In this document: positions 10,417 through 20,330 of the stretch, piece by piece
How positions within the stretch are numbered: the first letter of the stretch is position 1
Layout of the letters: each line of letters starts with the position of its first letter
DNA from: Rapana venosa
Taxonomy: Eukaryota > Mollusca > Gastropoda > Neogastropoda > Muricidae
Direction: 5' to 3'
NCBI GenBank assembly: GCA_028751875.1
Contig: CM054140.1
Location: 27,114,146 to 27,178,145, forward strand
DNA length: 64,000 bases
Made by a program: the position numbers and the translations under genes
The notes under the pieces: generated by a model
Databases searched by the model: none
What the model saw: the letters and a program-made list of their open reading frames with translations, nothing else
Told to the model about the DNA's origin: nothing

Positions 10417-10460
10417 ATAATAATAATAATAATAATGTATGGAATTTATATAGGTGCAAT
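10417..10460 (+). mobile_element. (AAT)n-TTATATAG short repeat T fragment
   Basis: Six AAT units followed by gtatggaatttatatagg, the 5' end of the T repeat seen at 3166 and 15857. Confidence 0.6.
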
Positions 10461-11464
10461 GCGACTCATTATGTGGTGGAGCGTCTCATTTTGGTATTTT
10501 GCTTTTCTGTCTTCAGTGTCTGATGAATATGTGCTACTATGTGTTGCAGAGAATCCATATCTCTGTCTTAAGATTTGTGATTAAAATTTGTTCTGAATGT
10601 TTTGTTGTCTTATGCCCAGAAGCGCTACATCTTCCAGAATTTCTCTTCATTTGACAATAAAGCTGTATTGAACTTAACTGAATATGCTAGATATGAACAA
10701 GTAAGGGAATGACTGTTCACAAACAATCACATCACACAAGAAAACACCACAGTGAAAAGAAATGCACCAGTCATGAACATCAGATAAGCACCCTGTATTG
10801 GCACTTCTTCAAGTTTGGCTGGCTATTGCACCCAAAAAGTTCCACTGCTGAATTTTAAAACAACACTGAAGATATGATTTCTTTTAGTACAGTGTCTGAA
10901 ACTGGAATATATCCCTCCATTCACTTTTCATACACACAATACAAATGCATACAAAATATAGCTTCTTTTACTTCACTGATTCAAGTGCCAACCTGAGTGA
11001 CATTTTTCACAATAACAATTTGAGCAAAACTTACCTGAGCTGCTGACTTTATGTCAATTATTTATTTGCATCATGCCCACCTGTTTTCACATCAAAGTAT
11101 TGTGACATAATCCAGAATACAACAGTCCTATTTTAACCAATTAAAAAAAAAAAAAAAAAAAATCACAGGTAATGATGTTTAAAACTAACAGTCTCAATCA
11201 TAGATCACTGTTCTCATTTCCCACAGTTTGTGTCACTCTCTCTGAGCTGTTCTCTTGACTTTTATACCTGGAATCATCATGCAAGAACTGCACATTTCTT
11301 TCTGAACTAGACAACACCATGTGTTTACAGATGTGAGTAATGTAAGAGTGGCCTGTGACTATGCAGCAAGAAAACGGTACAGTACCATCTTTTTAAAAGC
11401 ACAGTTCATGAATGGCCACAACAGAAGACAATACACTTAAAAACAAAAAAGTACTGTCAGTGAA

Positions 11465-11725
11465 TGACCACACAACAATGATATACAGCCGAAGAAAAAT
11501 CAACAAAAAAGAACACCCAGTAAAATAGCCCTATCGTATAGACAAATAGGCCACAAAACAATAATACATAGTAGTAAAAACTACAACAAAACAAAAACCA
11601 GTGAAAAAGCCCTACTATATAAACAAATGGGCACATTCAATGGTCACACAACAATAATATACTCCGGTAAAAATAACAACAAACAGTAAAAAGGTCCCAC
11701 TATAAAAACAAATGGGCACATTCAG
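11465..11725. repeat. Degenerate tandem repeat, about 80-95 bp unit, three copies
   Basis: Three successive blocks begin near 11470, 11551 and 11645. Each has cacaacaataatat, an AAC-rich segment, a cagtaaaaagcccta-type word and actataaacaaatgggcaca. Copies diverge by substitutions and small indels. It lies in the probable 3' UTR of PNKP. Confidence 0.7.
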
Positions 11726-12182
11726 CAGATACCCTACACACTATATCACATCAGATAAATAAAGGTATAAATTATTGAGCATAACAAAGGCAAAAAACAA
11801 CAACAAATGATTGATATAACAGGCAATACGCTCAAGTTTCTCAAAATAGCTCCTCGTTTACTTTTCAGAACACCACTAACATGACATGACAAATAACTTG
11901 AAGCTGCTTTGAAGTCAATGGACCCAAGACTGATGTGGAACTGCTCAACTATATCACATTAAAATTAGTTTTTTTCTCTTTCTATGTGTATATGATATGT
12001 GTCATTTTTTTGGTTTTGTTTTAAACAATAGTTTCCCCATCTCTGTCCTAATCACATTTTGCTTTACTTTTAACAACTAATTTCTCCATCTCTCTCCACA
12101 TCACCTATCACTTTCCCAGCAGCCACAGGTCAGGAGATAAAAGAGTGGCGGCTGTGGGTGGGGTCAGCTATGTCCATCACAC

Positions 12183-12436
12183 TCAATGTCCAGCGGTGGT
12201 CCACTGTTTGAAGATGGCCAGGTCCCTGCTGCTGTCAAACTCAGGCACAAAGTCCACCTTCACCACCTCTGAAAACCCCTCTGCTGTTGTGGGCTCCTCA
12301 AAGTTCTTCTTGAACACGTTGTAGCCCACGTCAGGAATGCGACGCACCTGCCCATCGGTTTGGTTCTGTCGCACCAGGTTGAGGTGATGAGCTAAGTTCG
12401 CTGGTGTCTGCATCCACAAACATCGGCAGGAAACGC
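12183..12436 (-). CDS. PNKP: PNKP exon 8, C-terminus
   Basis: 254 nt, residues 332-415 and TGA at 12185-12183. The acceptor is cccacag. It encodes GVSCRCLWM, LAHHLNLVRQNQTD, VGYNVFKKNFEEPTTAEGF and ends FKQWTTAGH. It matches the human GVPCRCFLF, ARHNNRFREMTD and YRKQFEAPTLAEGFS segments. Confidence 0.93.
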
Positions 12437-15400
12437 CTGTGGGGAGGACACACACAAGTGTTTCTCTACTTCATGTCATCGTTGTATTGGGTTTTTGGGG
12501 GTGAATATGTTACACGGATCAGTGGTTTATGCGGTATGTGTGTACCAATCAAAAAGAATGTTAAAAAAAGAAATAGTATTTCTTATTTTGCTATATTTCT
12601 TTATTTGTTGTTGTCAACTTCTTTTACTTTTTGAATGGGTGTGGGGGGAATTAAAATCTAGAAGTAAAATAGATCAATGATTTTTTTTTTTAATCTGACT
12701 CACGCTTGCATTCCTACATTGTTGCTTGATGCTCATTGGTTATATAATCTTTCATTCACACACATCCATGCATAACTGCACGTGCTCAAGCAAATACAAA
12801 TCACACATGTATACTTATATAATGCACACACATACAAATAATCTTGACTGGCCAGGATTAGACATGAAAGTGACCTGATGACAGAACAATACAATACAAT
12901 ACGATACAATACACATTGAGATTATCACTTTACCTGCAGATTTGGCGGCCTGGATGAATGCGGCTCTGGCAGACACAGAGGGATTGGTGTTGTCCACCAC
13001 CACGCTTTTCCCCTCCTTCAGCGATTCCTTAGCCACCTGCACACCACACCATGACAAACACCTACATAACAAAAAACAAAACTGTACTTTACCTGCACAA
13101 ATGTGATAAAGCGTGATCTCAATTCCTGATTATATGGATAACTGACAGCACCACATGAAAAGTCTGATCTGATTGGAGCAGTCAATTTAACATTAGCATA
13201 AAAATTAAAATAAACAGTCTTCATTGTATGGATAATTCTACCTGTACACGATGAACACGTCTGGTCTATCAATCAACCAAATGGATGCACAGAATCACAC
13301 AAGAGGAACATTTGGATTTTAACAGTCAACCAAATGTTTCATCACCAGTATGAAATGATAAAATCTTGTCTAAACTATTATTATCATGTAGACAGTAAAC
13401 TCGGCTAAGAGACAGAGATCTAACCTCAATATATAAATAGATAAAATAGTAAAAAGAACAAAAATGCACAAAATGACATCAATATTACATCAACAATAAA
13501 CTTTAAGAATAATCACCTGCACAAGGAAATAAATACTGATCTAAACAGTCATTAAAACAATTACCACAGAGACCTGATCTTGAGGGTCACAAATATGTTA
13601 ATCATGCTTTTCAACTGCATTGCACAAATGAAATGAAATATTATAACAGTGGCTTTAGCAACACAAAATCATTAAGCTTGGCAAACATTAGAAACAGAAA
13701 CATATTTTCTGTCACAGACCTTGAGACATTTTTCAGCAGTTCCAAGTGTGTCCCTGTTAACAGCAATGTAGCCATGAGGCTCCAGAAATTTCTTCCTTAG
13801 AGTGCTCTTTCCTGAGGCTGGTAGACCCACCATCACTACCATCTCTTTCCCCTGCAAACAGCATCACAAGATATACATTATAACAGGAATAAGAGTAAGC
13901 TAGATTCCTTAACAATATTTCTTGTTCATTTCAAGTTTTGCTATGATGTTAAAGGGACATCATTAATATATTTTTTGGGTACTATGTAGCCACTAGGCTC
14001 TGAGTCAAACCGAAAATTAGTAAACCTGTTACTTTGTGTCCTAATTCTGAACCAAAACAATGAGCACTCCTCTTCCAAGCTAGAAAAAGAAATCAATGAA
14101 CATTAGTCTTCACTCAAGTAAGTCTTTTGCTTTCTAAAGCTCAAAGATGAAAAAATTACTTTCAAACTGTATGTCCTTAGAATAAGTTAAAAAAAATACT
14201 TTGATACAACATAAAACTTCTTTGTAAACAACTGCTAACAATTATTTCATTTCAAGTTCAGCTGGTCATGAAAAAACATGGACAAAACTGATATGCATTC
14301 AAATGCATTACACTTTCTTTGCAAAAAAAAAAAAAAAAAAAAAGCTTAAATTTTACAAATGTTTCTGATACACAGATTCAAATTGAGGATCACAGTGATC
14401 TTAGTGGCTGTTCTATTTTTCTCTTCTTTTTTTTAAAAGTGGCTGTCCTTCTTATTAGAAAAATGATAGAATTAATGATTATATCAATAATAATGACAAC
14501 AATACTGCATTCTACCCACCGCTTTGTGGTATTCTTGTTTGGCAGCAGCCTTTTTTGCATCAGGAAGAAAATCAGTTGGGTTGATAGAGCCCCAGTCAAA
14601 CTTTGCTGGAGCCTCATCCAGAAAAAACTCTTCTGGTGTGTGAAATCCTGGGGAAAGGGTGGGATGAGAATCTGTAGCATATCACTCCACACAAACTTCT
14701 TTTTTTTCTTCAAACAACTTAAAGCCATTTGCAATACTTTGATTTAAAATTTACAAGTCTTTACTTGATCTCCAATGCTACTTCAAATTTTTGTTCATGA
14801 ATTATCGTCAGTGATCAAGATTTTTGTACTTTCCCAGACACTGAGATATCCATTAACCCTCTGACTGTGAGTGCTTATTTTCATAATATTAATTCAGATC
14901 TGAGGACAAGGATCAAAAGCCCATATTAAAACTACGTGTCAGCTCTGCAACATTTTGCTCTCCTATAGTTTATGTACATGGCAGAAAACGATCTATAAAA
15001 CCATCCTTTTTCACTGATACAGTGTATCATGTGTTTTGATGTAATTTGACAATGTAAAAACATCTAGATTAAAGTCAATGAAAAAAGTAAACACAATGTT
15101 TCCCGTTGTACACACACACACCACACATACACTTTTATGTCTATAAAGGTAAGACAAGTACTTCAATTTGTTTACTTTACAAGATTCAGCACTGTATAAA
15201 TGCCATACCTTAATATTATTATTATTATTACTACTATTTCATACATAGACCATAATAAAACAAAAAACAAACCAACTTATCTGGCTCTTACTTACCGATG
15301 CCGATGTTGGCAGCAAACATGCGATCACTGCAGGAGAAGTCTTTGGGTTTGTCCTTGGCCCAGGCTTTGGCTCGACCAGCTGCATCTCCCACATAGAAGC

Positions 15401-15769
15401 TTTCCGCATTGCTGACCTGTCATAGAAAAAAAAAGATGGGGGGGGGGGGGGGGGGGGGGGAGGGAGGTAAGGGGGGGGAGGGCAGGGGAGTCTTATAGAA
15501 GAATATAGTACCATGACAGAACTAATATCCTACTCGGAATACATACTTAATTCCTAATAATATTAGGAATGTATTGTATTTGTAAGTAAATCAAAATCTG
15601 CATTAAAATAGAACATCAATGCCTTGATCTGAGTGAAATTGGATACTTAAATACATGACACACTGCCTGAAAGATTCAGCGCAGTGACCCAACAACTCCT
15701 GGAGAAGTTACGAGAGAAGTCAATATATCACATCATAGTTGCTGACAGGAAAAACTGAAAATCTGATCT

Positions 15770-15811
<42 letters not shown>

Positions 15812-16530
15812 AGGGAGAGAGGGAGGGAGGGAGAGAGAGAGAGAAGTCAAGTCATAATAATAATAATAATAATATATGGAATTTATATAGCGCTGAATCT
15901 TGTAAAACGAACAAATCGAAGCGCTTGCACTCAAATTACACGCATGCAGCTTTCCTCAAATATCATAAATAACATATTTCAAATTTTAGTCATGTAAGTC
16001 AAGTCATTACAGAGAATGAGTTACTGGATGGATGTATGGCAGCAGTTTGTCTTTTACATGGCTGCTTAAAATGACCTAGTGTGTGTACACACTTGCCTCA
16101 GAGCTAAATAATAATAATAATAATAATAAATGGAATTTATATATATTATATATACTGTAAATGAACAATGTATGCTGCTTGTCAAAAATCATGAAAGTGC
16201 ATCAGTTAATTACTAATACAAACTGTTTTAAAAGACATTAAATAATGTGAAAACTTTGAAAGAGGGGAATTTCTGTTCTGGTGAATGTGTGTGTGTGCGC
16301 GCGCATGTATGTGTGCATGTATGTGTAAGTATGTACCTATATATGTAAGCCTCTAGGTCAATTTTTTTTTTTTAATTAGGCAAACACACTCATGCATAAT
16401 TTCATTTTCATAAGTTCTATTTCTCATTCACCAGTTTGAATTCTCCCTTGATATGTATTCAGAACGCCTGTGTTTACAGGCCAATACTATCCATGGGTTT
16501 TCTTTAACTTACCAAGAAAGACCAAAAAAC

Positions 16531-16587
<57 letters not shown>

Positions 16588-18235
16588 ACCACAACTCCCT
16601 GGTTACAACTGTCCACGAAGAAATCCCACATGCAAGGTGACGGTTTTCTGTAGTGACTGTTGCCTGTGCTGATCAGCACCTGTTCCAGCAAGCAATGTCT
16701 CTGTTAGTGTGAAGTAATAGCCAGTCAAAGACACTCCCAAAGTCAGAATGTGGCTACCTTAAAGGTGGGCATAACCAGTCGCATATACATATGCAAAATC
16801 TAACCTCGTACCTTGGGAGCTCAAGCCAAGGAATGCACAAAAAAAGACATGGTCAAGCAGTAGTCTTTTTGTGTCTGTTTCTTCCATAGGAACCCACCGT
16901 GTGTGTATGTGTGTGTGTGTGTATGTGAGAGAGAGAGAGAGAGACAGACAGACAAAGAGAGAGAGTGTGTGTGTGTGTGTGTGTTTATTTTATTTATTTT
17001 TTATTTTATTCTTTTATATCGAGCTAGGATAATGGATGTGTGTGTGTGTGTGAGTGCATTTGTGTCTCTATGTGTGCATTTGTGTCTGTGTGTGCACACG
17101 CACACATGCATGTACACACACACACACACACAGAAACTGATTTATAAAAAGATAGAATAAAATAGTTCAGATGACAGTAACATTCATCTAGTCATTTTCA
17201 TAGCCTTTAAGTTATAACATGAACAATAACTTACTTGCACAGGGATGTCCAGTTCTTTAATGATGGCCTCAAACTTGTCTTTGACCGTCTCTGGCTTGAC
17301 CTTGTCCTTTTCAATGCCCGCCTGGTTGGTGAAAAACACCACCCGGTAGCCATCTTTATCCAGCTTCCGCAGTTTTTCTGGCACACACTCATCCCACCAT
17401 TCCCAGTCGTTGGAACCTGATACACAATGTTATTGTACAGTGTATTATCATAATAATATCAAGTCAAACTAATGATAAAAACTGAAGATAATATTCTTGC
17501 TTATCTTGAGCATGAAACATTCTACACTCTGGTTTGATCACTAAATCTTGATTGTGAATCTCCGTATTTGGTCCTTATGAAGTTCCCCAAGATTTAAGGA
17601 AAAAAAACTAACAGAAATGAATATTCACACACACTCACACACACACAACACACACACACACACACACACACACTCAGTCTCCCTCCTCCGAGTATGCAAA
17701 TAAACACACATATCAAACATAATAAAACTGTTTGCTTTTGCAAGTGGATTGTACATCATTTATCATATGAATCAACTACTGAGCCAATTTTTTTTTTTTT
17801 GGGGGGGGGGGGGGGGGCTGGTGGGGCGGGGTTTGAAAAGTGCAGCTGTCAATGAGGTTAATATCAAATACTGATGTATCCCTGCTGTCAACATAATAAT
17901 AATAATAATAATGTATGGAATTTATATATCAACATGTGGCTTCCTCAATGTTGGGAAGCACTTATGGTCTCGTATGCAAAATCTCATCTTTGATGAACCT
18001 TAGACTTCTAGTTGAGGAACAACAACAAAAATAAATAAAATAGCTCGAGTAAACTACAATGATATGATTCGACTTAACTCCTCATGTCTGTTAATTTTCT
18101 GGAAGCCATTGGGGCACTGCATTTTAGGACATTGTTTTGAGCAAATTGAACCTGGAGGAGCCCATCCCTCTAGGTCGAATAAACCAACTGCCAGATTGTC
18201 TAGATCTGCATTCCTAAAAAATACAGATAATCTTA

Positions 18236-18269
<34 letters not shown>

Positions 18270-19493
18270 GCACAAACACACACATATATATGCATGCTCA
18301 CATGCAAGCAATGCACGTAGTTTGAGTGCATACAGTTTGATTTTTCTTTTACTGCAAAAATGTGTACAGACATATTTTTGACACCCTGGTAATGATGATT
18401 TCATCAGCTGTTATTTTTATAGTCAATTAAAACAGTCCTACAAAAATTAGTCTTGATCAATAGATAGTTAAGCTCATTACAAATGACAATTATACATATT
18501 CATGTTTTCATAAGGAGGCAATGTAAACAAACATTGTATTTTTTCACCCTTTTCTGGTTACAATTATACAACTTTAGACACCATAAAAAAAAGAGGGCTT
18601 CAGTGTTTACTAATACAATTTTGCTCTACCTGGGTCCTATCCCAAGAGAGAAATGACAAGAGATGATGATGATGATGATGATAATGCTCCTGACTTGAGA
18701 CACACTGATAATGGTGGTGAACTTGATTTTAAAGAATATTAAGAGTTTATGTTGGTACTGATTGCAGTACACCATAATTATGTGCTTGCATGCAGTACAT
18801 CTTGCACACATGTGAAACCCCATCTGTCTTTCACAGAAGAGATGATCAGTTATGGCTGGTGGCATGGATGACATGCATTCTGCTAGATGGACTGTCAGGA
18901 ACTCTTTCTGGTCTAACTTGCCCAGGGCACATGGCCTGTACAGTACCCCAACTCCATAAGGAACTATGGAAGAAGTAATTTGTTTGTTTTTAAAGCCTAT
19001 GGGAGAAGTCACTCCAAGCTCTAAAAAGTTGATGTAACTGAAAAATAAAATGCAAAGACAATGTAGCTTCGCAAACAGAGCACAAGTGGATAAATGCGGG
19101 AATGGTGAGAACCCCAAGTAAAGGGGGACAATCGGTGGAAGCCCCCCAAAAAATTGAAATGAAGAATCAAATTCCATTAATTAAATCAAATTAGTTAGGC
19201 CTAACACACTTTTAGCGCTACAATGTGTTATGGCTGCCTTGAGATGAGAACCCACCAGTGGCAAATTTCCTTCCACTGGAAGTTTTGATGACCGTAAAAT
19301 CTATGTCGAAGCCGGCCACCTTGTTCCGCCCTTCCAAATCGTCCGAACTGAGCACAAGGAGAGGACACACCCCTTTCAGTGGGCTTCCTTCCGCAGTCCA
19401 TCGAAGTCCGTTGGCCAGGTCCGTTTCGCCTCGCGCCTTCTTTGCTCGTTGTGCTGTGTTGTCCACCGCCTTACGCTTAGGTCGCCCACTCAT
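12183..19493 (-). CDS. PNKP: Bifunctional polynucleotide phosphatase/kinase, complete, eight exons
   Basis: PNKP removes 3'-phosphates and phosphorylates 5'-hydroxyls at DNA strand breaks, preparing ends for polymerase and ligase in single- and double-strand break repair in the nucleus. Eight exons (1,248 nt, 415 codons plus stop) join with correct phases. The N-terminus has basic clusters (GRPKRK, RAKKAR) that may act as a nuclear signal. The HAD phosphatase domain shows motif I at residues 63-67 (DIDFT), motif II FFTNQAG (Thr109), motif III YRKP (Lys152) and motif IV VGDAAGR (Asp181). The kinase domain shows the P-loop GLPASGKST at 262-270, NRDTLG at 285-290, VVVDNTNP with Asp312, and the C-terminal FEEPTTAEGFSEV block. 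The human protein is 521 residues; the difference is the missing N-terminal FHA domain. ATG at 19493-19491 is preceded by an in-frame stop about 40 bases upstream. Confidence 0.95.
12437..12933 (-). other. PNKP: PNKP intron 7
   Basis: AT-rich intron with an (AATAC)n-like run at 12888-12915. Nothing else recognised. Confidence 0.7.
12934..13036 (-). CDS. PNKP: PNKP exon 7, kinase Walker B region
   Basis: 103 nt, residues 298-331 plus one base. The acceptor is gtgcag and the donor gtaaag. It encodes LKEGKSVVVDNTNPSVSARA, the family VAIDNTNPDAASRARY block with the Mg-binding Asp312. Confidence 0.93.
13037..13719 (-). other. PNKP: PNKP intron 6
   Basis: AT-rich intron with no repeat match or open frame of note. 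Confidence 0.7.
13720..13851 (-). CDS. PNKP: PNKP exon 6, kinase P-loop
   Basis: 132 nt, residues 254-297, phase 0 at both ends. The acceptor is tttgcag and the donor gtctgt. It carries MVVMVGLPASGKSTLRKKF, a Walker A loop, followed by GYIAVNRDTLGTAEKCLK, matching the human GYVHVNRDTLGSWQRC. Confidence 0.94.
13852..14519 (-). other. PNKP: PNKP intron 5
   Basis: AT-rich intron with an A run at 14323-14343. Nothing else recognised. Confidence 0.7.
14520..14647 (-). CDS. PNKP: PNKP exon 5, linker between phosphatase and kinase
   Basis: 128 nt, residues 211-253. The acceptor is ccccag and the donor gtgggt. It encodes GFHTPEEFFLDEAPAKFDWGSINPTDFLPDAKKAAAKQEYHKA, corresponding to the human ATPEEFF linker. 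Frame and length fit both neighbours. Confidence 0.9.
14648..15295 (-). other. PNKP: PNKP intron 4
   Basis: AT-rich intron with a short ATT-repeat at 15214-15230. Nothing else recognised. Confidence 0.7.
15296..15416 (-). CDS. PNKP: PNKP exon 4, phosphatase motif IV
   Basis: 121 nt, residues 171-210 plus one base. The acceptor is atgacag and the donor gtaagt. It encodes ESFYVGDAAGRAKAWAKDK and DFSCSDRMFAANIGI. VGDAAGR and DFSC-DR are PNKP family signatures. A G/C homopolymer tract lies 20-60 bases upstream in the intron. Confidence 0.93.
15436..15480 (+). repeat. G-run tract in PNKP intron 3
   Basis: About 40 G residues in 45 bases on the plus strand, broken by single A and T. On the transcribed strand it is a C run placed just upstream of the exon 4 acceptor. 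Confidence 0.9.
15772..15843. repeat. (GA)n microsatellite with GGGA interruptions
   Basis: About 72 bases of AG repeats with several GGGAGG units in the middle, in PNKP intron 3. Confidence 0.95.
15857..15965 (+). mobile_element. (AAT)n-TTATATAGCGC short repeat T
   Basis: Five ATA units, then atggaatttatatagcgctg, aatcttgtaaaacgaac and aaatcgaagcgcttgc. This is the most complete copy of the T repeat in the window. Confidence 0.7.
16107..16160 (+). mobile_element. (AAT)n short repeat T, truncated
   Basis: Seven AAT units, then tggaatttatatatatta, a truncated T repeat where TATATA replaces the AGCGC box. Confidence 0.55.
16532..16587. repeat. CA microsatellite abutting a splice donor
   Basis: A pure (CA)n run of about 54 bases ends at the exon 3 donor of PNKP (donor GT is at 16589-16588 on the minus strand). 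Expansion or contraction here would occur within a few bases of the splice site. Confidence 0.95.
16590..16679 (-). CDS. PNKP: PNKP exon 3, phosphatase motif III
   Basis: 90 nt, residues 141-170, phase 0 at both ends. It encodes VLISTGNSHYRKPSPCMWDF, with Lys152 of YRKP as the motif III lysine; vertebrate PNKP has VLVATHAGLYRKPVTGMWD. The donor gtaagt runs directly into a (CA/GT)n microsatellite on the intron side, so the microsatellite starts five bases from the splice site. Confidence 0.92.
16730..16850 (+). mobile_element. SINE A tail fragment
   Basis: agtcagaatgtggctacc, gggcataaccagtcgc, aaaatctaacctcg and the hairpin CCTTGG-gagctcaag-CCAAGG at 16811-16831. It is a 5'-truncated copy in PNKP intron 2. 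Confidence 0.7.
16898..17000. repeat. Compound GT/GA microsatellite
   Basis: GT repeats, then GA and CAGA repeats, then GT again, in PNKP intron 2. A second GT/CA cluster lies at 17036-17132. Confidence 0.9.
17235..17416 (-). CDS. PNKP: PNKP exon 2, phosphatase motif II
   Basis: 182 nt, residues 80-140. The acceptor is gtatcag and the donor gtaagt. It encodes NDWEWWDECVPEKLRKLDKDGYRVVFFTNQAGIEKDK, with Thr109 of FTNQ as the HAD motif II residue. The SNDW start joins to the exon 1 ATG end exactly where human PNKP has TGPSDW. Confidence 0.93.
17893..17935 (+). mobile_element. (AAT)n short repeat T fragment
   Basis: Six AAT-type units followed by gtatggaatttatat. It is joined almost directly to a SINE A tail at 17940, suggesting insertion of one into the other. 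Confidence 0.5.
17940..18025 (+). mobile_element. SINE A tail fragment
   Basis: gcaaaatctcatctttgatg and aaccttagacttctagttgaggaac match the last 60 bases of SINE A. In PNKP intron 1. Confidence 0.55.
19256..19493 (-). CDS. PNKP: PNKP exon 1, start and phosphatase motif I
   Basis: 238 nt, residues 1-79 plus one base. ATG is at 19493-19491; the donor is gtgggt. It encodes MSGRPKRKAVDN, a basic N-terminus, then NKVAGFDIDFTVIKTSSGRK, aligning with [20 protein letters not shown] of vertebrate PNKP. The usual Gly of DxDGT is Phe here. No FHA-like sequence precedes the phosphatase domain. Confidence 0.92.
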
Positions 19494-20330
19494 AATAAAC
19501 TTTTTATTTTTCCAAAACTTAAGTTATAATATGCAAAGAAGCGCAACTGCCTGAGTTTCTACAAGTTCAGGCTAGCTTATGCAAACGCGGAAGGCATGTA
19601 TTTCAAATGACCTAAAATAGATCTTGCAGAATACGAAAACACTTATCAGCCTACAGGCCTAGGTCGGTGTTGCACTAACGGACTGTATGCCTGCCTAAAT
19701 ATTTTAAAGCCTATCTTTTCAAAGTATCTGAATAGATGCATACGCCAGTTTATATACGATTCGGAGCCGCAATGCGATTGCACCGAATATGGCAAAACAG
19801 CCTTTATGCACTGCCTAGGTCAATCTTGTGACAAGTTTGTGCAAGTTGAGACTCTTGACGTCACAGCGTAAACAAACCCTGATTATAAATCACCATCTCT
19901 GTAGGGTACCTAATGCCTGGTTTTACTGACGTAACTTTACTTACACTGTCTACTTCATCGTTGTTTTCCATAAAACAATAACAGCCATATCACCAAGTTG
20001 AAAATAAACATGCAGAAAATTATTCTTTTTTAGTTTGGGGTTTCAGCTCAGCAGAAATAGGCATACTCAAAAGAGTTCCCTTTTGACTGTGATTTGAGTC
20101 GTCAAGGACGGAACGCGCTTCGCGGAGCAACAGGAGGAAACTGCGCACTCTGGAGTCTTTCGACGCTGTCGGGGTTGGCGCACAGTAGGCCCGACGTGGC
20201 CTCCTTTTCTGCAGTGGGCCTATCAATAGGCCTATCGGTCCCCGTTCAGCATGGTAGGCCCAGGGCTTTCTTTCCAGGTGTGGTGTAGGCCTGCCGTTAC
20301 AACGCGGAGTGTACAGAAAGAGCCGTTCGC
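19494..20330 (-). promoter_or_regulatory. PNKP: Putative PNKP promoter region
   Basis: The kilobase upstream of the PNKP start is richer in CpG than its surroundings (for example 20095-20340) and carries a perfect TGACGTCA at 19856-19863. No TATA box is obvious within 100 bases of the ATG. The exact transcription start cannot be placed. Confidence 0.4.
19856..19863. promoter_or_regulatory. CRE/ATF palindrome TGACGTCA
   Basis: A perfect eight-base cAMP-response element palindrome about 365 bases upstream of the PNKP start codon. CREB/ATF factors bind this sequence in animals; that it controls PNKP is an inference from position. Confidence 0.5.

Larger units (their letters stand above)
9986..12182. 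other. Downstream region and probable 3' UTR of PNKP (minus strand)
   Basis: No gene is visible. Counting from the PNKP stop codon at 12183, the first minus-strand AATAAA (plus-strand TTTATT) is at 11061-11066, so a 3' UTR of about 1.1 kb is possible; another signal lies at 10366-10371. An A run at 11142-11161 and a three-copy tandem repeat at 11465-11725 lie in this stretch. Confidence 0.45.
17417..19255 (-). other. PNKP: PNKP intron 1
   Basis: A 1.84-kb intron holding CA microsatellites at 17636-17672 and 18238-18270, a T/G homopolymer block at 17790-17817, a T repeat fragment and a SINE A tail. The open frames within it have no recognised content. Confidence 0.75.
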
